Assembly: GCA_012515725.1 (NCBI GenBank)
Contig: JAAYXU010000003.1
Coordinates: forward strand, 1 to 6,637
DNA length: 6,637 bases
Source of the DNA: Clostridiales bacterium
GTDB lineage: Bacteria > Bacillota > Clostridia > Christensenellales > UMGS416
Direction: 5' to 3'
The translations under genes and the position numbers were made by a program. Below are positions 1-4,163 of this stretch, one piece after another (position 1 is the first letter of the stretch; each line of letters begins with the position of its first letter). Under the pieces are notes generated by a model. That model was given only the letters and a program-made list of their open reading frames with translations, had not been told where the DNA came from and made no database searches.

Positions 1-413
1 TAGCGCTCGTATTTGTCGCTCACGACAAAGCTGTCGGTTTCGGGGAAGTACAGTAGTATTTTAAACTCCCTGGGCGGGTAGTACGTCCAGCTGAACCGGT
101 GCGTCTGCGTACAGTCTGAAAAGAACTGGAGGAAGTAATATCCGTCCGCGTCCTCATACTCCGTGAACTTGAGAAAAATCCCGTAGTCCTCGTCGTCCTT
201 ATTATAGTGAAGATACGCTCCGTCCCTGCCAGGGGCAGAATACGGTCCGGTTGTTCTCTGGCGGGAAAGCAGCGTAGCGTAATATGTATGTGTGTCAAGA
301 CCATCGAAATCGACTACGACGGACGGCTTGGGGCCTATGTCCGCGCGTGCGGTCATCGGGAACAGAATGAGTACGGCGAACGCGCAAATCAGTAAGCAGG
401 CTGTTTTCTTCAT
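1..413 (-). CDS. Secreted or membrane-anchored protein with signal peptide (3' end cut by window)
   Basis: The frame opens at ATG 413 and reads 137 codons without a stop to the left edge; the last two bases (TA) are an incomplete codon that could be Tyr or a stop. An AGGAG ribosome site at 422-426 lies 8 nt upstream of the start. Residues 1-24 form a signal peptide: MKK, a hydrophobic core, then ARA as the likely cleavage site before DIGPKPS. The mature part begins with a conserved-looking DIGPKPS...DFDGL, then TYYATLLS and STGPYSA-like segments (here TTGPYSA), an acidic DDEDYGIF stretch, and aromatic YYFLQFFSD and WTYYPP patches. I recall similar clostridial proteins of unknown function in which this extracytoplasmic domain is followed by several membrane helices, which would lie outside the window. 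It follows the glycosylase pair by 35 nt and may be co-transcribed. No function is assigned. Confidence 0.8.
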   Translation of the reverse strand, partial: MKKTACLLICAFAVLILFPMTARADIGPKPSVVVDFDGLDTHTYYATLLSRQRTTGPYSAPGRDGAYLHYNKDDEDYGIFLKFTEYEDADGYYFLQFFSDCTQTHRFSWTYYPPREFKILLYFPETDSFVVSDKYER

Positions 414-448
414 GGTGCGGTCTCCTCTCAGAGCGGAATAGCCGCTGC

Positions 449-1066
449 CTAATCGGTCAGCCCCTGCTCGGCCAGCCAGGCGGAGAGCCTGAGCACGTCC
501 GATAGATACGTATCCCGAAGGCTGCGGTTATAGATGATGCTGGCCGGGTGATATAGCGGAAAGAGCGTGAAGGAGACCTTCCCCATCGAGGCGGGGCGCG
601 GCTGGCCGTGGCACGCGCCGATGGAGGCCTTTGAGTCGTCCAGCACGGTGCGAAGCGGGGTATTACCCAGCGTCACGACCACCCGGGGCGCAACGATGGC
701 AACCTCTCCCGCCAGCATATGATAGCACAGCTCGATCTCCTCGCGCGTGGGCGGGCGATTGCTGAGACGGCCGGTTCGCTCGTGGGCGCGCGTAGGCCGG
801 AATTTGACGACATTGGTGATATACAGCGCCTCGCGGCGCATACCGATTACCTCGAGAAACTCGTCCAGATTCTTTCCGGCCTTTCCCACGAACGGGCGCT
901 GCTGCAGTGTTTCCTGCTCGCCCGGCGCTTCGCCAACCAGCATGACCGCGGCCGATGTGTTTCCCTCGCCGAACACCAGCACCTTTTCCTGGTCGCGGTA
1001 CACCTCCAGAAGCAGCGCCTGACTTCGCCGCTGCAGCCGCCGCAGAGCCGCTACTTTGCCGCTCAT
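449..1066 (-). CDS. Uracil-DNA glycosylase superfamily protein lacking the Fe-S cysteine set
   Basis: A 205-residue protein of the uracil-DNA glycosylase fold (UDG superfamily), expected to excise uracil or a related base from DNA in the cytoplasm. Visible motifs are GEAPGEQE at 45-52 (motif A), PFVGKAGK at 58-65, ITNVVKFRPT at 83-92, RLSNRPPT at 100-107, LGNTP at 133-137 and YHPAS at 172-176 (C-terminal HP motif). The N-terminal CxxC pair of family 4 is absent and the KC in NIVKCRPP is KF here. Only Cys114 sits near a family 4 ligand position, so a 4Fe-4S cluster is unlikely. I recall a cysteine-free clostridial subgroup with the same NRPxT and YHPASIIYN signatures. The ATG overlaps the TGA of the upstream glycosylase (ATGA, 1063-1066), indicating translational coupling. 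Glycosylase activity is inferred from the fold, not certain. Confidence 0.88.
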   Translation of the reverse strand: MSGKVAALRRLQRRSQALLLEVYRDQEKVLVFGEGNTSAAVMLVGEAPGEQETLQQRPFVGKAGKNLDEFLEVIGMRREALYITNVVKFRPTRAHERTGRLSNRPPTREEIELCYHMLAGEVAIVAPRVVVTLGNTPLRTVLDDSKASIGACHGQPRPASMGKVSFTLFPLYHPASIIYNRSLRDTYLSDVLRLSAWLAEQGLTD

Positions 1067-1626
1067 CGCTTTCCAATCTCCCTGAGTTTGTCCCGGATAG
1101 CCCGGAAGTCCTTCCAGGCGTCCACCTTGAGCCGCTCGTCGCGGAGCAGCGCCGCCGGATGATAGGTGGCGAAAAGAGAGTATCCCCTTCGCTCTATGAA
1201 CTGACCCCGTATCCTCGTCACGCGCGCGCCCGGGTCAATTATATTCCGGGCAGCCACGGTTCCCAAGCACACGATGATACGCGGCCGTATGAGCCGCACC
1301 TGATGCCGCAGCCAGGGCAGGCATGCCTCGGCCTCGCCGGATGTGGGGTTCCGGTTCCCGGGCGGGCGGCACTTGACGATATTGGCGATGAACACATCGT
1401 CGCGTGTAAGGTCGATAGCCTCCAGTATGCGGTCCAGCAATTGCCCGGCCGCCCCCACAAACGGTCTTCCCGCCAGATCCTCCTCGGCGCCGGGGCCTTC
1501 GCCCACGAACATGAGGTCCGCGCCGGGGTTTCCCTCGCCGGGTACGCCGCGGGTGCGGCCCTGCCACAGCGGGCAGGCGGTACATGATAGTATATCCCGG
1601 GAAAGCTCCTCCAGACTTGCGTACAT
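1063..1626 (-). CDS. Family 4 (UDGa-type, 4Fe-4S) uracil-DNA glycosylase
   Basis: A 187-residue protein that removes uracil from DNA as the first step of base excision repair. It has the family 4 hallmarks: Cys15-x2-Cys18 and Cys86-x15-Cys102 as the four iron-sulfur ligands, motif A GEGPGAEED at 42-50, GRPFVGAAGQLLD at 54-66, NIVKCRPPGNRNP at 82-94, and HPAALLR at 156-162. Length is usual for the family (about 190-210). The reading frame can be extended two codons to a GTG at 1632, but that GTG overlaps the GGAGG ribosome site (1632-1636), whereas ATG 1626 sits 5 nt after it, so ATG 1626 is chosen. It is the first gene of a pair with the cysteine-poor paralogue. A promoter and a leader hairpin lie immediately upstream. 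Confidence 0.95.
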   Translation of the reverse strand: MYASLEELSRDILSCTACPLWQGRTRGVPGEGNPGADLMFVGEGPGAEEDLAGRPFVGAAGQLLDRILEAIDLTRDDVFIANIVKCRPPGNRNPTSGEAEACLPWLRHQVRLIRPRIIVCLGTVAARNIIDPGARVTRIRGQFIERRGYSLFATYHPAALLRDERLKVDAWKDFRAIRDKLREIGKR

Positions 1627-1631
1627 ATGCA

Positions 1632-1636
1632 CCTCC
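1632..1636 (-). promoter_or_regulatory. Ribosome binding site of the Fe-S glycosylase gene, partly inside a hairpin
   Basis: GGAGG on the minus strand, 5 nt before ATG 1626. This decides the start against the upstream GTG at 1632, which it overlaps. Its first two bases (1635-1636) also belong to the right arm of the 11-bp inverted repeat, so folding of the leader would partly cover it. Confidence 0.75.
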
Positions 1637-1679
1637 GGGCAGCGTCCCCGACGTTTGCGCGTGGGATAACGCTGCCCGG
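1635..1679 (-). promoter_or_regulatory. Leader stem-loop before the glycosylase operon
   Basis: A perfect 11-bp inverted repeat: CCGGGCAGCGT at 1635-1645 and ACGCTGCCCGG at 1669-1679, around a 23-nt loop. Inside the loop CCC and ACG (1647-1649, 1651-1653) can pair with CGT and GGG (1660-1665) with one bulged G, lengthening the hairpin. In the minus-strand RNA the 3' arm runs into the ribosome binding site. The predicted transcription start (about 1677) falls in the 5' arm, so nearly the whole leader would be this hairpin. No U-run follows, so it is not an intrinsic terminator. A role in translation control or mRNA stability is inferred. Confidence 0.6.
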
Positions 1680-1683
1680 TTCT

Positions 1684-1712
1684 ATTGTACTAGCCCCGGC
1701 CGTACTGCGCAA
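1684..1712 (-). promoter_or_regulatory. SigmaA-type promoter of the glycosylase pair
   Basis: On the minus strand, a -35 TTGCGC (1707-1712) and a -10 TACAAT (1684-1689) are separated by exactly 17 nt. The -10 matches the consensus at 5 of 6 bases and the -35 at its first three. It lies between the bofA stop and the glycosylase start, the position expected if the two glycosylase genes form their own transcription unit. The predicted start is near 1677. Confidence 0.55.
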
Positions 1713-1728
1713 GTTGAGTTTGCGCAGT
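1704..1728. repeat. 9-bp perfect inverted repeat over the glycosylase -35 element
   Basis: ACTGCGCAA (1704-1712) and TTGCGCAGT (1720-1728) are exact reverse complements separated by 7 nt. The repeat begins directly after the bofA stop codon (1729-1731) and its distal arm contains the -35 hexamer of the glycosylase promoter. It could be an operator for a dimeric repressor or a hairpin ending bofA transcripts. The lack of a following U-run on the minus strand argues against a classical terminator. Confidence 0.55.
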
Positions 1729-1995
1729 TCATAGGATTGCCTGAATGATCAGCATCGTCGCGACTCCGGGAACGCCCAGAATTCCCGCGGTCAGCGCGGT
1801 CACGGGATTCAGAGCGATCGTCACGCCGAAGTGGCCGCCTATCAGATTGAGAGCAAAGAGCAGCGCACCGCCCAGAAGGGCGTTCCACACGAGCCGCAGC
1901 AGCCACTTGAGGGGAACGAGCAGAAGCCACCCGACCGCGTACAGCGCGATGAGGCCCAGCGCGAAAGCCAGAACGGTCCCGATGTCAATGGGCAT
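1729..1995 (-). CDS. bofA: BofA-family sigma-K processing inhibitor
   Basis: An 88-residue membrane protein matching the BofA family in length (B. subtilis BofA is 87) and in its C-terminal signature NPVTALTAGILGVPGVATM at 63-81. In B. subtilis BofA sits in the outer forespore membrane with SpoIVFA and holds the intramembrane protease SpoIVFB inactive, so that pro-sigma-K is not cut too early. Hydrophobic segments span about 4-28 and 33-56. Asn50, Asn63 and Thr66 align with the functionally important Asn48, Asn61 and Thr64 I recall for the B. subtilis protein. The start is supported by GGGAGGGG at 2002-2009, 6 nt upstream of the ATG. It follows the yaaL-type gene by 66 nt, as in B. subtilis. 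Many Clostridia carry BofA-like proteins without the full SpoIVF complex, so the exact role here is inferred. Confidence 0.92.
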   Translation of the reverse strand: MPIDIGTVLAFALGLIALYAVGWLLLVPLKWLLRLVWNALLGGALLFALNLIGGHFGVTIALNPVTALTAGILGVPGVATMLIIQAIL

Positions 1996-2026
1996 GACTT
2001 ACCCCTCCCGGCCGTGTTCTCGCAAT

Positions 2027-2055
2027 ATACTATGCGGGAAAACGGCGGCGCATGA
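2027..2055 (-). promoter_or_regulatory. Candidate sporulation-type (sigma-E-like) promoter of bofA
   Basis: On the minus strand, CATAGTAT (2027-2034) resembles the sigma-E -10 consensus CATACAnT. A weak -35-like TCATGCG (2049-2055) lies 14 nt upstream, the usual sigma-E spacing. bofA is sigma-E controlled in B. subtilis, which makes the placement sensible. The -35 match is poor, so this is tentative. Confidence 0.3.
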
Positions 2056-2061
2056 CCAGGC

Positions 2062-2289
2062 CTATTCCTGTCCGTTCGCAGCCTCCGCACGGGCTCTGCG
2101 CATCAGGCACTCGTATTTGCGGCGCGCCGCCTCGATCTGGAAGGAAGCGAACTCCACCAGGTCGGGGTCGGAGACCCTGTCGAAATAGCTGACGGCCGCG
2201 CGCCATTCCTCGAGCGCCTGACTGGCGGCGTCCCGGTAATTGTCAGGCAGGTCTGCGTGCGTTTCGGGCTGCCTGTGGTCCATCCACAT
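2062..2289 (-). CDS. yaaL: YaaL-like DUF2508 family protein
   Basis: A 75-residue soluble, probably helical protein of unknown function. The diagnostic part is residues 28-62: EEWRAAVSYFDRVSDPDLVEF followed by the helical A-rich IEAARRKYECL, matching the YaaL/DUF2508 pattern of EW, a YF pair, V-x-DP-x-L and EAAxxxY. The start is ATG 2289, placed 7 nt after a strong AAGGAGG (2297-2303); the frame is open for 24 more codons upstream but has no such site there. In B. subtilis yaaL lies between recR and bofA, and here it also directly precedes bofA, while recR is absent and the upstream gene is a SRAP protein closed by a terminator. A small hairpin (2310-2324) lies in its leader. I could not identify its promoter with confidence in 2325-2397. 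Confidence 0.88.
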   Translation of the reverse strand: MWMDHRQPETHADLPDNYRDAASQALEEWRAAVSYFDRVSDPDLVEFASFQIEAARRKYECLMRRARAEAANGQE

Positions 2290-2296
2290 GGGGGTT

Positions 2297-2303
2297 CCTC
2301 CTT
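2297..2303 (-). promoter_or_regulatory. Ribosome binding site deciding the yaaL start
   Basis: AAGGAGG on the minus strand, 7 nt before ATG 2289. It rules out the longer reading from 2361, whose extra N-terminal residues look unlike the family. Confidence 0.8.
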
Positions 2304-2398
2304 CGGTATGCGCGCAGATCGCGCCGTGTTGGTTAACTATGTTATTGTTGCCCGTATGCACTATCCTAAACAGGCGGGGAACCGGAGCGGCGTGTATG

Positions 2399-2422
2399 AA
2401 AAAGCGCCCACTGCCGGGCGCT
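2399..2422 (-). terminator. Intrinsic terminator of the SRAP gene
   Basis: On the minus strand AGCGCCC (2422-2416), a 6-nt loop and GGGCGCT (2409-2403) form a GC-rich 7-bp stem followed at once by a U-run (TTTTT over 2403-2399, whose first T is in the last pair). It lies about 30 nt downstream of the SRAP stop codon and separates that gene from yaaL. On the plus strand a T-run also exists (2434-2439), but it is too far from the stem and no plus-strand gene ends here. Confidence 0.85.
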
Positions 2423-2453
2423 CGAGTCTGCTATTTTTTCGTTTGCTTCCCCG

Positions 2454-3056
2454 CTACGCTCCCTCAATGAGCGGGGGCTCTATATGAAGGGGCAGCGGGG
2501 CGGGGGAGAGAAGCGGCATGAGCGCGGCGGGCGGCGCGTCGGGATCGAGCCACAGGTCGGGGGCGTTTGATGTGAGCAGCACGGGCATACGGGAGTGAAT
2601 GGCCGCCATCTGGGGCCACGCCTGTGCCGTGAGTATCACAAACCCCATGCCGCCCCGCTCCGCAAGAGACCGGAAGGGACGGTACACGCCCGCCATATAG
2701 AGCGGCCCATCCCGCAGAGCGATACTGTGGCGCACCTTGCCGCCCGGCGCGGCCCTCCACTCGTAGAATCCGTTGGCCGGAATGATGCAGCGCCGCCGGG
2801 TGAAGGAGTCGCGGAAAAAGGCGTTGGTATGCACGGTCTCGGCGCGGGCGTTGATGACCACGCCGCCGGTTTTGCGGGGGAATCCCCAGTACATGGGCCG
2901 CGGGCCGTCGGGCGTGACGACGGGAGGCGTGTGCGTCGGAAATATCTCGCCAAAGGAGAGGGCCGGTCCCGACGGAAACCGCCTGTTGATCTCGTCGAAT
3001 ATCTCACGCAGCTCGCTGTGGGCGTCCTCGGAGAGCACGATGAACCGGCCGCACAT
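2454..3056 (-). CDS. yedK: SRAP/YedK (HMCES-type) abasic-site crosslinking protein
   Basis: A 200-residue SOS-response-associated peptidase family protein. Members bind abasic sites in single-stranded DNA and form a stable thiazolidine link through the amino group and thiol of Cys2 after Met removal, protecting the site from strand cleavage. All key motifs are present: MCGRF at the N-terminus, NARAET at 69-74 (catalytic Asn69), GFYEW at 96-100 (Glu99) and IHSRMP at 153-158 (His154), plus the WGF motif at 57-59. The start must be ATG 3056 because Cys2 has to be exposed; it sits 9 nt after AAGGGAGG (3066-3073). The longer frame from 3116 would bury the cysteine and is rejected. Length is close to that of E. 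coli YedK (about 220). Transcribed alone, from a divergent promoter to a terminator. No LexA-like operator was seen. Confidence 0.95.
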   Translation of the reverse strand: MCGRFIVLSEDAHSELREIFDEINRRFPSGPALSFGEIFPTHTPPVVTPDGPRPMYWGFPRKTGGVVINARAETVHTNAFFRDSFTRRRCIIPANGFYEWRAAPGGKVRHSIALRDGPLYMAGVYRPFRSLAERGGMGFVILTAQAWPQMAAIHSRMPVLLTSNAPDLWLDPDAPPAALMPLLSPAPLPLHIEPPLIEGA

Positions 3057-3065
3057 CGGGGGCAT

Positions 3066-3073
3066 CCTCCCTT
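3066..3073 (-). promoter_or_regulatory. Ribosome binding site placing Cys2 of the SRAP protein
   Basis: AAGGGAGG on the minus strand, 9 nt before ATG 3056. It supports the start that yields Met-Cys, which the SRAP mechanism requires. Confidence 0.75.
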
Positions 3074-3131
3074 CACATATCGCAGGAGCATTTGCGCGGC
3101 GCTTGACCGCGCGCATCGGATTTCGTTTAAT

Positions 3132-3140
3132 ATTATAGCA
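3132..3140 (-). promoter_or_regulatory. Extended -10 promoter of the SRAP gene
   Basis: TGCTATAAT on the minus strand: a perfect -10 hexamer TATAAT (3132-3137) with the extended TG one base upstream. About 17 nt further upstream GCGTCA is a poor -35, which an extended -10 can tolerate. The predicted start near 3125 gives a leader of about 70 nt that holds a 6-bp GC hairpin (3094-3112). Confidence 0.65.
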
Positions 3141-3200
3141 TAACGGTATTCTTTTGACGCGAAATCTTAAAATTTATTAATATTTTCTCCCATTTTTTTA

Positions 3201-3209
3201 TGCTATACT
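3201..3209 (+). promoter_or_regulatory. Extended -10 promoter of the galU operon
   Basis: TGCTATACT: a 5-of-6 -10 hexamer TATACT (3204-3209) with the extended TG. No good -35 is seen 17 nt upstream (TATTTT). The predicted start near 3216 gives a leader of about 63 nt before galU. A second, weaker possibility on the same strand is TTGACG (3154-3159) with TAATAT 18 nt later. Confidence 0.6.
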
Positions 3210-3278
3210 GATATTACTACGCCGCCCGGCTCCGTGGATAAAGCGCCGCAAACAAAAGACAGGAAAAGGACGCAGGCC

Positions 3279-4163
3279 ATGAGAATCAGGAAAGTCATCA
3301 TTCCCGCCGCGGGACTGGGTACCCGGTTCCTGCCCGCCACGAAAGCCCAGCCCAAGGAAATGCTGCCCATCGTCGACAAGCCCACGATTCAGTACATCAT
3401 CGAGGAAGCCGTAGCCTCGGGCGCGGAAACAATACTAATCATCACCGGACGCAACAAGCGGGCCATCGAGGACCATTTCGACAAATCGGTGGAGCTGGAG
3501 GACGAGCTGTCCCGCAAGGGCAAGACGGAGCTCCTTGAGGCTGTCCGGCGAATCACCGATCTGGCTGACATTCACTATATCCGCCAGAAGGAGCCGCTAG
3601 GTCTGGGGCACGCGGTCTACTGCGCGCGCCATTTCATAGGCGACGAGCCTTTCGCGGTCATGCTGGGCGACGACGTCGTGTACAGCCAGACTCCCTGCCT
3701 GGCGCAGCTCATGGCGGTCGGCGAGCGGTACGAGTGCCCGGTGCTGGGCGTGCAGCCGGTCGCGTGGGAGCAAGTCAGCCAGTACGGGATCGTCCGTGGA
3801 CAGCTTGAGTCCGAGGGGCTCTACCGGGTCGAGGGGCTTGTGGAAAAGCCCAGTCCTCAGGACGCGCCCTCCAATATCGCGATACTGGGACGCTATATCA
3901 TAACGCCTGACATATTCCCGATCCTTGCCGATACGAAGGCGGGCTCGGGCGGGGAGATACAGCTCACCGACGCGCTGGCCCGGCTGGCGCAGCGCCGCCA
4001 TATGGCAGCCTATTGCTTCGAAGGGCGGCGATACGACGTGGGAAGCAGAATCGGATTTCTGGAGGCCACCGTCGAGTACGCGCTGCGCCGCCCCGACATC
4101 GGGGGCGTGTTCGAGCGGTATCTGCGGTCGGTCGTGCGCGAGAACGGGGAGAGTGAGCGATGA
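3279..4163 (+). CDS. galU: UTP-glucose-1-phosphate uridylyltransferase
   Basis: A 294-residue cytoplasmic enzyme making UDP-glucose and pyrophosphate from UTP and glucose-1-phosphate, feeding wall polysaccharide, glycolipid or capsule synthesis. The nucleotide-binding loop is PAAGLGTRFLPATKAQPKEM at 9-28 (GxGTR at 12-16, Lys26), followed by LPIVDKPTIQYIIEEAV at 29-45. Further family motifs are GLGHAV at 108-113, the metal-site MLGDDV at 128-133, QYGIV at 168-172, GLVEKP at 186-191 and GGEIQLTDA at 224-232. Length fits GalU/GtaB (about 290-300). ATG 3279 is chosen because AAAGGA (3265-3270) lies 8 nt upstream and the protein then starts just before the Rossmann strand; an in-frame GTG at 3234 has no ribosome site. 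Its stop overlaps the next start (ATGA), so it heads a coupled operon with two S-adenosylhomocysteine enzymes. Confidence 0.96.
   Translation: MRIRKVIIPAAGLGTRFLPATKAQPKEMLPIVDKPTIQYIIEEAVASGAETILIITGRNKRAIEDHFDKSVELEDELSRKGKTELLEAVRRITDLADIHYIRQKEPLGLGHAVYCARHFIGDEPFAVMLGDDVVYSQTPCLAQLMAVGERYECPVLGVQPVAWEQVSQYGIVRGQLESEGLYRVEGLVEKPSPQDAPSNIAILGRYIITPDIFPILADTKAGSGGEIQLTDALARLAQRRHMAAYCFEGRRYDVGSRIGFLEATVEYALRRPDIGGVFERYLRSVVRENGESER

Noticed and set aside
432..446. A small hairpin (5-bp stem) between the second glycosylase gene and the secreted-protein gene
   Set aside because: Short stem, no U-run, and only a few bases from the next ribosome site; too weak to call a terminator.
955..1587. 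A 210-codon plus-strand open frame opposite the two glycosylase genes
   Set aside because: It crosses two strongly supported genes on the other strand, has no ribosome site or family motif, and is Pro/Arg/Ala-rich as expected of a shadow frame.
2449..2475. Inverted repeat CCCCGCT/AGCGGGG at the end of the SRAP gene
   Set aside because: It overlaps the coding end and stop and has no U-run; the stem at 2403-2422 with its U-run is the far better terminator.
3057..3116. A 20-residue N-terminal extension of the SRAP protein
   Set aside because: It would place the catalytic cysteine internally; the MCGRF start with its own ribosome site is required by the mechanism.
1640..3130. A LexA-type SOS box near the glycosylase or SRAP promoters
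   Set aside because: No GAAC-N4-GTTC-like palindrome was found in the upstream regions of either; the 9-bp dyad found has a different sequence.
2595..3143. A 182-codon plus-strand open frame opposite the SRAP gene
   Set aside because: The SRAP reading frame has every catalytic motif, and the opposite frame has none and shows shadow composition.
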